Part shown: one piece after another, positions 8,390-17,572 of the stretch
Layout: every line of letters starts with the position of its first letter
Position numbering within the stretch: position 1 is the stretch's first letter
NCBI GenBank assembly: GCA_030531165.1
Contig: JAUNOI010000003.1
Coordinates: 1 to 64,000, forward strand
DNA length: 64,000 nt
Origin: Lachnospiraceae bacterium
Lineage (GTDB): Bacteria > Bacillota > Clostridia > Lachnospirales > Lachnospiraceae
Direction: 5' to 3'
Made by a program: the position numbers and the translations under genes
The notes under the pieces: model-generated
The model's input: only the letters and a program-made list of their open reading frames with translations
Databases searched by the model: none
What the model was told of the DNA's origin: nothing

Positions 8390-10438
8390 ATGAAGTCAGG
8401 ATATATAGCAGTGATTGCGGGAACAACAGAATCGAGAACTGTTATTGAAGCATTAATGGAAGAGAAGAAGGAGATTGCAGCATTTACAGCCACGGAGCTT
8501 GGTACGAAAATGCTGCAAAATTATAATATAGAAATTATAGAAGGACGAAAAAATCAGGAGCAGTTTCTACGCTTTTTTAAAGCATTTAAGCCTTCGAAAG
8601 TATACGATGCAAGTCATCCGTTTGCAGCCGAAGTAACGCAAAATGTTCAGAAAGTATGCGAGAGGCTTTCGATTCCCTATGAAAGAGTAAAGAGAGAAGA
8701 AAAGGAATATGATTACGAGAAAATCGTCTATGTATCCGATACAAAAGAGGCGATTGAATTGTTAAAGGAAATAAAAGGGAATATTCTATTGACGACCGGA
8801 GTGAAAACGGCCGGAGAATATTATGAGCATCTTGACAGGGAAAGATTATTTATCCGTGTCTTAAAGAGTGGAGCTTCTGTACAGATATGTACGGATCTTG
8901 GATATGAGCCGACGCATGTATTCGGGGAAGACCCTCCGTTTTCTGCAGAAGCAAATGAAAAGCTGATCAGGCAGACAAAAGCCTCAATTCTTGTTACAAA
9001 GGACAGCGGCGTACCGGGTGGGGTTCCGGAAAAAATGGAAGCTGCAAAGAAATGCGGAATTCCAGTCATTATGATCCGCAGGCCGGAAGATGAAAAAATC
9101 TTTCCAAGAATATTAGTTACTGCAGCGGGAAGCGGTTCCGGAAAGACGACGGTAACACTTGGCTTGATGCAGGCTTTGAAGAGCCGGGGGAAGAAAGTAC
9201 AGGGTTATAAATGTGGTCCGGATTATATCGATCCGATGCATCATAAGAGGGTAACCGGAAGAGCATCGATCAATATCGATCCGGTTTTTCACAAAGATCA
9301 TATGGAATCTATGGTAATGAAGTATGCGGATCAGGCAGATATTGGGATCTTCGAAGGTGTTATGGGGTTTTATGATGGAAAAGGGAGTACAATTTCCGGC
9401 AGTACCTTTGAGGTGGCTGAAGAAACAAAAACACCGGCAATTCTGGTAATTTCTGTAAAGGGGATTGCGAACACAATAATTCCGATGATACAGGGGATTC
9501 TAAATTATCAGGAAAATACAATCAAGGGTGTCATTCTAAATCAATGCAGCCAGGGCTTCTATGTTCAGATAAAACCAAAGATTGAAGCGGAGTGCGGCGT
9601 TACCGTGGTCGGATATCTTCCATATAATCAGGATATTCAATTGCAAAGCCGGCATTTGGGTCTTTATATGGCAGATGAAATAAAAGGCTGGAATCGATAT
9701 TTATCTGCTCTAGAAGGACAGGTAAAAGCAACGATCGATCTGATGAAAGTCTGTGAAATCGCCGAAAAGGCCGGGGCGATAGAAAATAAGATCCCAAAGA
9801 AAAAGAAGCAATACCCTGTTTCTATTGCGGTTGCACAGGATGAGGCTTTTTGTTTTTATTATGAAGATAATCTGCGCATACTGGAAGAGTATGGAGCAGA
9901 ATTAATTCCGTTTTCTCCGTTACATGATTCCTGTCTTCCGAAAAGGATACAGGGAATCTATATTGGTGGCGGTTATCCGGAACTTTTTGCAGAGCAGCTG
10001 GAAGAGAATGAAACTATGCGCATGCAGATTGCCAAATGGTGTCAGAAAGGGAAGCCAGTCATTGCAGAATGCGGCGGTTATATGTATCTTGGGCGTTCGA
10101 TGATCGATCAGGATGGACAGGAATATGAGATGTGCTGTGCCTTTTCCCATCGGACAAAGATGCAGCAGAAACTGAACATGCATTTTGGATATGTCAATAT
10201 ATTTTCCGAACAACCGGAAAATCCTTTCTCAGATGTGAAGGTAAGGGCACATGAATTTCATTATTCGGAGGAAAGCGGGGATCATTTTTCCTGCATTGTG
10301 GAAAAAAATGAAAATAGAAGATGGATGAGTGGATATCTTACCCAAAGTCAGTATGCAGCGTATCCACATGTGTCATTTCGTGGAAATGAAACATTTATAG
10401 AATATTTCCTGACAAAAATGCAGGAGGAATTGGAATGA
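8390..10438 (+). CDS. CbiJ-CbiA fusion: cobalt-precorrin-6A reductase / cobyrinate a,c-diamide synthase
   Basis: The 682-residue protein has two enzyme modules. Residues 1 to about 235 are a CbiJ/CobK reductase: IAVIAGTTESR at the start, YDASHPFAAEVTQN near 81, and VTKDSGVPGGVPEKMEAA near 203. From about 240 onward it is a full CbiA: P-loop AAGSGSGKTT near 245, KCGPDYIDPMHH, and a class-I glutamine amidotransferase domain with AECGGYMYLG near 559 containing the nucleophile Cys. The two steps are not consecutive in the pathway. The stop overlaps the cbiB start as ATGA. Other genomes usually carry these as separate genes. Confidence 0.92.
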   Translation: MKSGYIAVIAGTTESRTVIEALMEEKKEIAAFTATELGTKMLQNYNIEIIEGRKNQEQFLRFFKAFKPSKVYDASHPFAAEVTQNVQKVCERLSIPYERVKREEKEYDYEKIVYVSDTKEAIELLKEIKGNILLTTGVKTAGEYYEHLDRERLFIRVLKSGASVQICTDLGYEPTHVFGEDPPFSAEANEKLIRQTKASILVTKDSGVPGGVPEKMEAAKKCGIPVIMIRRPEDEKIFPRILVTAAGSGSGKTTVTLGLMQALKSRGKKVQGYKCGPDYIDPMHHKRVTGRASINIDPVFHKDHMESMVMKYADQADIGIFEGVMGFYDGKGSTISGSTFEVAEETKTPAILVISVKGIANTIIPMIQGILNYQENTIKGVILNQCSQGFYVQIKPKIEAECGVTVVGYLPYNQDIQLQSRHLGLYMADEIKGWNRYLSALEGQVKATIDLMKVCEIAEKAGAIENKIPKKKKQYPVSIAVAQDEAFCFYYEDNLRILEEYGAELIPFSPLHDSCLPKRIQGIYIGGGYPELFAEQLEENETMRMQIAKWCQKGKPVIAECGGYMYLGRSMIDQDGQEYEMCCAFSHRTKMQQKLNMHFGYVNIFSEQPENPFSDVKVRAHEFHYSEESGDHFSCIVEKNENRRWMSGYLTQSQYAAYPHVSFRGNETFIEYFLTKMQEELE

Positions 10439-11415
10439 AAAGAGTTTTTTTGATAGGGACTGCCATCGTTCTGGATTGTATATTTGGTGATCCTTATTGG
10501 CTGTATCATCCAGTGCAGTTGATCGGAAAGGCGATTTCAAAATTAAAGAAAATCATGCAGAATATTTGTAAAAGAGAAGAGGGAATCCAGAAAAAAAAGG
10601 AAATAGCTGCGGGCGGATTTCTGGCGGGAATGATTGTCGCAGGAACCTATATGGCCGCATATGGGTCTTTATACCTTGTTTTTCATTTGCATCCTGCTGT
10701 TGGAATCGTATTGGAAGTTTTCTGGATGTATCAGATATTAGCGGCGAAGTGTCTGAAGGTGGAGAGCGATAAGGTTTATAGGAATTTGGCGGATAAAGAT
10801 ATCGATAAGGCGAGGATTTCTGTTTCTTATCTGGTTGGAAGGGATACAGATAATCTTTCGGAAGAAGAGATTGCGAAAGCCTGTGTAGAGACCGTCGCGG
10901 AAAATACAACAGATGGAGTAATCGCACCGTTATTTTACTTATTTTGTGGTGGAGTTCCGCTGGCAATGGCGTATAAAGCGGTTAACACTCTCGATTCGAT
11001 GGTAGGATATCGCAATGAGGAATTTGAATATCTGGGAAAGGCATCTGCAAAATTAGATGATATCGTAAATTACATTCCGGCACGTCTTGCAGCGTGGTCT
11101 ATGCTCGCCGCCTGTTTTCTATTGAAGATGAACGGGAGGCTGGCGTGGAAAACATATCTTGCGGATAGAGGGGCACATCTTAGTCCAAACTGTGCACAGA
11201 CGGAAGCGGTCGCAGCAGGGGCATTGGAGATTCAGCTTGGCGGAACGCATGATTATTTTGGAAAGCCGGTAAGAAAGCCGACGATTGGACAGTCTGTTAA
11301 GATATGCGATGAAACAAAGATCAAGGATGCACAAAAGCTGATGTATGGAAGTCTGTTACTCTGTTTTTGTATGTTTTCACTCGTATATTTCGGACTGCAG
11401 ACGCTTGTGATGTAA
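10435..11415 (+). CDS. cbiB: Adenosylcobinamide-phosphate synthase
   Basis: CbiB attaches aminopropanol (or its phosphate) to adenosylcobyric acid and is an integral membrane protein. The 326 residues include the N-terminal DCIFGDPYWLYHPVQLIGK signature, several hydrophobic helices, and the AKASAKLDD-like GKASAKLDDIVNYIPARL segment near 200. Its start forms an ATGA overlap with the CbiJ-CbiA stop. It works with the threonine-phosphate decarboxylase encoded next, which supplies aminopropanol phosphate. Confidence 0.95.
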   Translation: MKRVFLIGTAIVLDCIFGDPYWLYHPVQLIGKAISKLKKIMQNICKREEGIQKKKEIAAGGFLAGMIVAGTYMAAYGSLYLVFHLHPAVGIVLEVFWMYQILAAKCLKVESDKVYRNLADKDIDKARISVSYLVGRDTDNLSEEEIAKACVETVAENTTDGVIAPLFYLFCGGVPLAMAYKAVNTLDSMVGYRNEEFEYLGKASAKLDDIVNYIPARLAAWSMLAACFLLKMNGRLAWKTYLADRGAHLSPNCAQTEAVAAGALEIQLGGTHDYFGKPVRKPTIGQSVKICDETKIKDAQKLMYGSLLLCFCMFSLVYFGLQTLVM

Positions 11416-11466
11416 TTTCGGATTACTTGCAACTTATGCTATGAGCCAGGAGAATGGAGATTATAA

Positions 11467-12525
11467 ATGAAAAAACACGGTGGAATTATTTATGACAAAG
11501 AAAAAGAAATATTGGATTTTTCAGCCAATATTCATCCTGACGGTATGCCGGATGAAGTGGCGCGTGCAATGCAAGCTTCATTGAAAGAATCTATCCATTA
11601 TCCGGATCCCGATTGTGTAAAATTGAGACAGTGTATTGCCAAAAAGCATGATATTTCTATGAAACATGTGATTTGCGGGAATGGTGCAGCAGATTTAATT
11701 TTTCATTTGGCATTTGTTTTAAAAAAGAATAAGATCCTGCTTCCGATTCCGGCGTTTACGGAGTATGAAGAAGCATTTTATGCAGCTTCACGGGGCAATA
11801 TATCAATGAACTATTATGAGATGGATCAAAAGTCATTTCTCATAGAGGAAGATATATTAGATAAAATGGATGATTCGGTCGACATATTGATCCTGTGCAA
11901 TCCCAATAATCCGACCGGACAGCTGATCGATCCGGAATTGTTGGATCGCATTATGGAAAAGGCAAAGCGATGCCATATATTTGTATTATTGGATGAGTGT
12001 TTTCTGGATTTTATCGTAGATGGAAAGCATTATTCTCTCATTCCATATTATCAGGAATATCCAAATCTGTTCATTTTAAAATCGTTTACAAAGATGTATG
12101 GAATACCCGGAATCAGGCTTGGTTATGGGATCAGTGCAGATATGGATCTGATCGGAGACATAAAAAGGACTATGCAGAGCTGGAGCGTCAGTCATGTAGC
12201 ACAGGCTGCCGGTATTGCGGCGTGCAGTTTAAACGAATATGAAGAAAAGACGGCGGCTGAGGTTGAGAAAAACAGGAGATGGCTTTTAGAGCGGTTAAAG
12301 AAAATCGGCTTTCAGGTTTGGGAAGGCAGTGCAAATTTTTTGTTTTTTCGCGCGGCAGGATGTATGGATTTGTATGATAGATGCATGGAGAAGGGGATCT
12401 GTATCCGGCACTGTAATAATTACAGAGGAATTGGGAATGATTATTATCGTGTTGCGGTACGGACACAAGCGGATAATGAACGGCTGATCCGTATTTTAAC
12501 AACATGGAAAGAAGGTACCAGATGA
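11467..12525 (+). CDS. cobD: L-threonine-O-3-phosphate decarboxylase
   Basis: This 352-residue PLP enzyme of the class-II aminotransferase fold decarboxylates threonine phosphate to (R)-1-amino-2-propanol phosphate, the linker of the nucleotide loop. The family opening ILDFSANIHP is present. NPNNPTGQL and the PLP-lysine segment LKSFTKMYGIPGIRLGYG are clear. A histidinol-phosphate aminotransferase would look similar, but the start motif and position between cbiB and cbiP favour CobD. GGAGA lies before the start at 11467; the stop overlaps the next start (ATGA). Confidence 0.92.
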   Translation: MKKHGGIIYDKEKEILDFSANIHPDGMPDEVARAMQASLKESIHYPDPDCVKLRQCIAKKHDISMKHVICGNGAADLIFHLAFVLKKNKILLPIPAFTEYEEAFYAASRGNISMNYYEMDQKSFLIEEDILDKMDDSVDILILCNPNNPTGQLIDPELLDRIMEKAKRCHIFVLLDECFLDFIVDGKHYSLIPYYQEYPNLFILKSFTKMYGIPGIRLGYGISADMDLIGDIKRTMQSWSVSHVAQAAGIAACSLNEYEEKTAAEVEKNRRWLLERLKKIGFQVWEGSANFLFFRAAGCMDLYDRCMEKGICIRHCNNYRGIGNDYYRVAVRTQADNERLIRILTTWKEGTR

Positions 12526-14537
12526 TGAAATTGAGACCATTGATGATACAGGGAACGATGTCGAATTCCGGAAAGACGTTTGTAGCAGCCGGTTTATGCC
12601 GGATCTTTAAAAAAGATGGATATCGCTGCGCACCTTTTAAATCCCAGAATATGGCATTGAATTCGTACATTACAAAAGATGGATGGGAAATCGGGCGTGC
12701 TCAGGCGATGCAGGCAGAAGCCGCTATGGTCGAGCCGATAGTTGAGATGAATCCGATTTTACTAAAGCCCAATAGTGATATGGGTTCACAAGTCATTGTA
12801 AATGGTGAGGTTCTTGGCAATTATCCTGCGGTAGAATATTATAAGATGAAATCCAAATTAAAACCGGCGATCCAGAAAGCATTTCATGCGCTGGAAGAAC
12901 AATTTGATGTGATCGTACTGGAGGGGGCCGGAAGTCCTGCGGAAATTAATCTAAAGGAAAATGATATTGTAAATATGGGTATGGCAGAGATGGCAGATGC
13001 AGATGTACTATTAGTTGCGGATATCGATCGAGGAGGTGTATTTGCATCTGTCTATGGGACCGTTCAGCTTTTAGAGCCGAAAGAAAAAAAGCGGATCAAA
13101 GGTATTATTATCAATAAATTCCGAGGCGATGTAAAGATTCTTGAACCCGGACTTAAGATGATTGAGGATCTGACCGGAATTCCGGTAATTGGGGTCATTC
13201 CGTATGCAAAAATCGACATTGATGATGAAGACAGCTTGTCGGAACAATTAATGAAAAGGGAAATTGGACGAGGGATTGATATAGCAGTCATCCGTTTGCC
13301 TCATATTTCAAATTTTACGGATTTTCGCGCTTTCGAACTGGAGGAACATGTATCTTTGAGATATGTAACGAAGAAAGGGGAACTCGGCAGGCCGGATGTC
13401 ATTATTCTTCCGGGCACAAAGAATACGATGTATGATCTGAAATGGCTGCGAGAGTCGGGATTGGAGGCTTTGATCTATCGTTTAAAAAATGATTGCAGGG
13501 TCATCGGGATCTGCGGTGGTTATCAGATGATGGGAGAGATTTTGGAGGATCCGGATCACGTAGAATACGGGGGTTCTATGAAAGGAATCGGGCTGTTGCC
13601 TATAAAAACAGTATTTGCAGATCAAAAAGTTCGTGGACAAAAGAATGCAGTTTTGAAAAGAAATCCGTCGATCCAGATAAAAGGATATGAAATCCATATG
13701 GGAAAGACTACTGCTTTCAATGAAAAAATGGAAGAATTTCTGCATCTGGAGGATGGAACAGAAGATGGATTTTGTACGCCGGACAGGAAGATCTGGGGCA
13801 GTTACTTCCATGGGATCTTTGATAATGATCTGTTTCGCAGGGAATTTCTTTTAGAGATATTAAAGGAAAAAGGAATGGGAGAAGTGATTCCGGAGATTTC
13901 CTTTGAACAATATAAGGAGGAGCAGTATGACCGGTTGGAACAATTGTTGAGGGATGCTCTGGATATGGAATTTATCTACCAGCTGCTTTCAGGTATACCG
14001 AACAGGAAAGAAAAGCAGGAGAGAGGTTGTGTTCATCTTTATTACGGAGATGGAAAGGGAAAGACAACTGCAGCCATGGGATTGGCAGTCAGAGCAGCCG
14101 GAGCGGGAAAGTCCATCCTGCTGTATCAATTTCTGAAAAGCAATTCTTCCAGTGAAAGAAAGGTTTTGGATGCTTTGCCGGGAGTGAATTGTATTCGAGG
14201 TCCTGAAGAGGTAAAGTTTACAAGCAGAATGACAAAAGAAGAAAAAAAGCGGAATTTAGTCGAAAATGATCAGATGTTGCAGAAAATCTTTCAAATGGCA
14301 CGGCAGTATGATATGTTGATTCTGGACGAAGCGATCTATGCAATCGATCTGGGACAGCTTTCAGAGATTCCGTTGATTGACTATATAAAAAACAGGCCGC
14401 AAAATCAGGAAGTGATTCTAACAGGACGAAATCCGTCTGAAAGAATGTTAGAATGCGCGGATTATTGTTCCCATATTGGCAAAGAGAAGCACCCGTTTGA
14501 CCAGGGATTGACGGGGCGATATGGAATCGAATATTAA
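12522..14537 (+). CDS. CbiP-CobO fusion: cobyric acid synthase / corrinoid adenosyltransferase
   Basis: Residues 1 to about 490 are a cobyric acid synthase: MIQGTMSNSGKT nucleotide-binding loop, PFKSQNMALNS, a GICGGYQMMG amidotransferase nucleophile region near 328 and a catalytic GSYFHGIFDN near 423. From about 500 there is a complete BtuR/CobO-type ATP:corrinoid adenosyltransferase with Walker A YYGDGKGKTTAAMG near 507, ILDEAIYAI and a C-terminal GIEY. I set the start at 12522 (ATGA overlap with cobD, GAAAGAAGG upstream) rather than the in-frame ATG at 12504. CobO adenosylates the corrinoid before CbiP amidates it, so the fusion joins successive steps. Confidence 0.93.
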   Translation: MMKLRPLMIQGTMSNSGKTFVAAGLCRIFKKDGYRCAPFKSQNMALNSYITKDGWEIGRAQAMQAEAAMVEPIVEMNPILLKPNSDMGSQVIVNGEVLGNYPAVEYYKMKSKLKPAIQKAFHALEEQFDVIVLEGAGSPAEINLKENDIVNMGMAEMADADVLLVADIDRGGVFASVYGTVQLLEPKEKKRIKGIIINKFRGDVKILEPGLKMIEDLTGIPVIGVIPYAKIDIDDEDSLSEQLMKREIGRGIDIAVIRLPHISNFTDFRAFELEEHVSLRYVTKKGELGRPDVIILPGTKNTMYDLKWLRESGLEALIYRLKNDCRVIGICGGYQMMGEILEDPDHVEYGGSMKGIGLLPIKTVFADQKVRGQKNAVLKRNPSIQIKGYEIHMGKTTAFNEKMEEFLHLEDGTEDGFCTPDRKIWGSYFHGIFDNDLFRREFLLEILKEKGMGEVIPEISFEQYKEEQYDRLEQLLRDALDMEFIYQLLSGIPNRKEKQERGCVHLYYGDGKGKTTAAMGLAVRAAGAGKSILLYQFLKSNSSSERKVLDALPGVNCIRGPEEVKFTSRMTKEEKKRNLVENDQMLQKIFQMARQYDMLILDEAIYAIDLGQLSEIPLIDYIKNRPQNQEVILTGRNPSERMLECADYCSHIGKEKHPFDQGLTGRYGIEY

Positions 14538-14588
14538 ATAGAATTACTTGACGATTTATAGTTTGTGTGTGATGATAGAGGTGTTGAT

Positions 14589-15182
14589 ATGGGGTATTTT
14601 CCATTATTTGTTAATCTGGTAGGGAAAAGATGTGTCGTGATTGGAGACGGGAAAGTCGCCGAACGAAAAGCAGAAAGTCTTCGAATGTTTGAAGGAAATG
14701 TATCGGTTTATGCAAAAGGAGAATGGGATTATTCCACATTAGCACATGCATTTCTTGTGATCGCAGCAACGAATGACAGGACTACGAACCGGGAAATAGC
14801 ACAATTTTGCAAAAAACAGGGAATATTCGTAAATGTAGCGGATTCGAAAGAAGAGTCTACTTTTTTATTTCCAGCTGTAATCAGGCAGGGACCGGTATCT
14901 GTTGGGATTTCCACACAGGGAGGCAGTCCGTTGATATCCGCGGAGATCCGGAAGAAAATCGAATCCGTGCTGCCGGAAGATATCGGGCTGATTACTGAAC
15001 TTATGGATGATATCCGGGATGATGTGAAAAATCTGCCGGTAAATCCAAAGATGAAGAAGTATATTTTTCAGAGTATATATGAAGAAGCAAAAGAAACACA
15101 CGGGAAATTGAAAAAGGAAGAGGTGGCAGCTGTCATTTTAAGGCTGCTGAATGACAAAGATGATTACATTAGTGAAGAATAA
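14589..15182 (+). CDS. Precorrin-2 dehydrogenase (Met8p/CysG N-terminal type)
   Basis: The enzyme oxidises precorrin-2 to sirohydrochlorin with NAD+, feeding both CbiK (cobalt) and siroheme formation. It begins YFPLFVNLVGKRCVVIGDG, the Rossmann segment of the family, followed by VAERKAESL, IAATNDRTTNREI and GISTQGGSPLISAEIRKKIE. The length of about 197 residues fits the stand-alone form without a methyltransferase domain. The start at 14589 has AGAGGTG six nt upstream; an in-frame GTG at 14565 is less likely. The gene overlaps the next one by 32 nt. Confidence 0.9.
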   Translation: MGYFPLFVNLVGKRCVVIGDGKVAERKAESLRMFEGNVSVYAKGEWDYSTLAHAFLVIAATNDRTTNREIAQFCKKQGIFVNVADSKEESTFLFPAVIRQGPVSVGISTQGGSPLISAEIRKKIESVLPEDIGLITELMDDIRDDVKNLPVNPKMKKYIFQSIYEEAKETHGKLKKEEVAAVILRLLNDKDDYISEE

Positions 15183-15585
15183 AATGGATGTAGATACATA
15201 TCTCGGTTTACGGGCATCCGTTCATTGGAAAAAATTGTCCAGAAGTCAGGCAGAGAAGGCGCTTGGCAACAGTTTATTTGTTGTATGTGCCTACGATGGA
15301 AAGCGTCCGGCCGGTATGGGAAGAATTGTTGGAGATGGTGCAGTGATCTGTTATATACAGGATTTACTCGTTCATCCGGATTATCAGGGAATGGGCGTCG
15401 GTAACCGGCTATTGCAGGAACTGCGCAATTATGTGCTCTCTATTCGGGAAGAGGGGACAGAGATGATGTTAGATCTGATGTGTGCAAAAGACCGGGAGAT
15501 GTTCTATACAAAGCATGGTTTTATTGCACGGCCGACAGCAGATCTCGGTCCGGGGATGATCCAGTATTTAAATGATCGATATTAA
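15151..15585 (+). CDS. GNAT-family N-acetyltransferase
   Basis: The 144-residue protein has the acetyl-CoA-binding core of the GNAT fold: IQDLLVHPDYQGMGVGNRLL near residue 69 with the Q/RxxGxG/A loop, and a late MFYTKHGFIARPT strand-turn. The substrate cannot be read from the sequence. The start region overlaps the precorrin-2 dehydrogenase gene by 32 nt in another frame and hemB follows 15 nt later. It therefore sits inside the tetrapyrrole operon, where hemA, hemC or hemD would often be found. Alternative in-frame starts at 15160 and 15184 are possible because no strong ribosome site is visible. Confidence 0.85.
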   Translation: MTKMITLVKNKMDVDTYLGLRASVHWKKLSRSQAEKALGNSLFVVCAYDGKRPAGMGRIVGDGAVICYIQDLLVHPDYQGMGVGNRLLQELRNYVLSIREEGTEMMLDLMCAKDREMFYTKHGFIARPTADLGPGMIQYLNDRY

Positions 15586-15600
15586 AAGGAGCAAGGAAAG

Positions 15601-16578
15601 ATGAAAAGAACGAGAAGACTTCGTACGACAAAGGCTATGCGTGATATGGTCAGAGAAAATTACCTTCATCCATCGGATTTTATCTATCCGATTTTCGTGA
15701 TCGAAGGAGAGAATATTAAGAATCCGGTGGATTCTATGCCCGGAATCTATCAATATTCTCTGGATCGGATGGATGAAGAACTGGAACGAATCTGGAACGC
15801 AGGAGTCAGAGGAGTTCTGATCTTTGGAATTCCGGCACAGAAAGATGAAATTGGGAGTGGGGCTTATGATCCAAATGGAATTGTGCAGGAAGCGATCCGG
15901 TATATTAAAATGAACTATCCTGGTATGATCGTGATCGCGGATATTTGTTTGTGCGAATATACTTCCCATGGACATTGCGGTCTGATCTGCGGAGAGCATA
16001 TTATGAATGATGAGACGCTTCCTCTGCTTGCAAAGATGGCAGTGACGTGTGCACAGGCGGGGGCAGACATCGTAGCGCCGTCTGATATGATGGATGGAAG
16101 AGTAAAGGCAATCCGCGATGCACTCGATCATGATGGATTGTATGAAGTGCCGATCATGTCCTACAGTGCTAAATATGCATCAGCCTATTATGGTCCGTTC
16201 CGAGATGCGGCGGAGTCAGCACCGGCATTTGGCGATCGGAAAACTTATCAGATGGATCCTGCAAATGCGAAAGAAGCGTTGATCGAAGTGGAAGCGGATA
16301 TCGAAGAAGGTGCGGATATGATTATTGTAAAGCCGGCAATGGCATATCTGGATATCATGAAAACCGTATCGGAGAAGACCAATGTCCCGATTGCAGCCTA
16401 TAATGTCAGTGGTGAATATTCGATGGTAAAAGCGGCTGCCGCGAATGGATGGATTGACGAAAGACGTATTGTGATGGAGAATCTGACTGGTATGAAGCGT
16501 GCAGGTGCCAAGATGCTGATTACTTATCATGCACTGGATGCTGCAGGCTGGCTGAAAGAAGAGTTGTCAGAATATTAA
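15601..16578 (+). CDS. hemB: Porphobilinogen synthase (delta-aminolevulinic acid dehydratase)
   Basis: HemB condenses two 5-aminolevulinate molecules to porphobilinogen. The 325-residue sequence has the classic RRLRTTKAMRDMVRE start, a metal-site segment DICLCEYTSHGHCG near residue 119 and the active-site lysine regions PIMSYSAKYASAYYGPFR and MIIVKPAMAYLDI. The start follows AAAAGGAG. It ends the tetrapyrrole cluster; the other early genes (hemA or gltX-dependent route, hemL, hemC, hemD/cobA) are not in this window. Confidence 0.96.
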   Translation: MKRTRRLRTTKAMRDMVRENYLHPSDFIYPIFVIEGENIKNPVDSMPGIYQYSLDRMDEELERIWNAGVRGVLIFGIPAQKDEIGSGAYDPNGIVQEAIRYIKMNYPGMIVIADICLCEYTSHGHCGLICGEHIMNDETLPLLAKMAVTCAQAGADIVAPSDMMDGRVKAIRDALDHDGLYEVPIMSYSAKYASAYYGPFRDAAESAPAFGDRKTYQMDPANAKEALIEVEADIEEGADMIIVKPAMAYLDIMKTVSEKTNVPIAAYNVSGEYSMVKAAAANGWIDERRIVMENLTGMKRAGAKMLITYHALDAAGWLKEELSEY

Positions 16579-16587
16579 AAAATGCCT

Positions 16588-16615
16588 TTTACTTTTATTC
16601 AAAATAATGTATAAT
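16588..16615 (+). promoter_or_regulatory. Predicted sigma-A promoter of fba
   Basis: A TTTACT -35 at 16588-16593, a 16-bp spacer and a perfect TATAAT at 16610-16615 precede the aldolase gene by about 60 nt. It separates fba from the tetrapyrrole operon; I saw no terminator hairpin between hemB and this promoter. Confidence 0.75.
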
Positions 16616-16678
16616 AATACTAGTTTTATCTGATAGGTGATAAAAGAAACTTATACAAATTTATGGAGGATTTATATT

Positions 16679-17548
16679 ATGGGATTAGTTTCAGCAAAAG
16701 AAATGTTACAGAAGGCAAAAGCAGGCCACTATGCAGTAGGTCAGTTTAACATTAACAACTTAGAGTGGACAAAAGCAATCTTAGAAGTTGCTCAGGAAAA
16801 GAACTCTCCAGTTATCTTAGGTGTATCTGAAGGTGCTGGTAAGTACATGGGCGGATATAAGACAGTTGTTGGTATGGTAAACGGATTGATTGAAGAACTG
16901 AACATTACAGTTCCTGTTGCTCTTCACTTAGACCATGGTTCTTATGAAGCTTGCTACAAATGTATCAAAGCAGGATTCTCTTCTGTAATGTTTGACGGTT
17001 CTCATCTTCCATTTGATGAAAACCTTGCTAAAACAACAGAATTAGTAAATGTTACAAATCAGTTAGGACTTTCTTTAGAAGCAGAAGTTGGTTCTATCGG
17101 TGGTGAAGAAGACGGTGTTATCGGACAGGGTGAATGTGCAGATCCTATGGAATGTAAGACAATTGCTGACTTAGGTGTATCTATGTTAGCAGCAGGTATT
17201 GGTAATATCCACGGTAAATACCCTGAAAACTGGGCAGGATTAAGCTTTGAAACCTTAGATGCTATCCAGGCTCAGACAGGAGATATGCCATTAGTATTAC
17301 ATGGTGGTACAGGTATTCCTGCTGATCAGGTTAAGAAAGCAATCAACTTAGGTGTTGCAAAAGTTAACGTAAACACAGAATGTCAGTTAGGTTTCCAGGA
17401 AGAAGTTCGTAAATACATCGAAGCTGGTAAAGATTTAGAAGGTAAAGGATTTGACCCTCGTAAGTTATTAGCTCCTGGTGTTGCAGGAATTAAAGCTGTT
17501 GTTGTTGAGAAGATGGAATTATTCGGATCAATCGGAAAAGCTGAATAA
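16679..17548 (+). CDS. fba: Class II fructose-1,6-bisphosphate aldolase
   Basis: The zinc-dependent aldolase of glycolysis and gluconeogenesis, 289 residues. Zinc and substrate motifs are visible: LHLDHGSYEACYKCI near residue 81, EAEVGSIGGEEDG near 134, AAGIGNIHGKY near 175 and LHGGTGIPADQVKKAI near 208. The start at 16679 follows TATGGAGGATT; an upstream in-frame GTG at 16637 lacks support. Codon choice (TTA, GTT, GCT, ACA rich) differs from the B12 genes and resembles the oxidoreductase at 27692, consistent with high expression. Confidence 0.97.
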   Translation: MGLVSAKEMLQKAKAGHYAVGQFNINNLEWTKAILEVAQEKNSPVILGVSEGAGKYMGGYKTVVGMVNGLIEELNITVPVALHLDHGSYEACYKCIKAGFSSVMFDGSHLPFDENLAKTTELVNVTNQLGLSLEAEVGSIGGEEDGVIGQGECADPMECKTIADLGVSMLAAGIGNIHGKYPENWAGLSFETLDAIQAQTGDMPLVLHGGTGIPADQVKKAINLGVAKVNVNTECQLGFQEEVRKYIEAGKDLEGKGFDPRKLLAPGVAGIKAVVVEKMELFGSIGKAE

Positions 17549-17572
17549 TTTAGGACAAGTTGATGATAGAAG

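Noticed and set aside
15151..15182. Overlap between the precorrin-2 dehydrogenase and GNAT genes as a frameshift
   Set aside because: The two proteins belong to unrelated families and both are full length.
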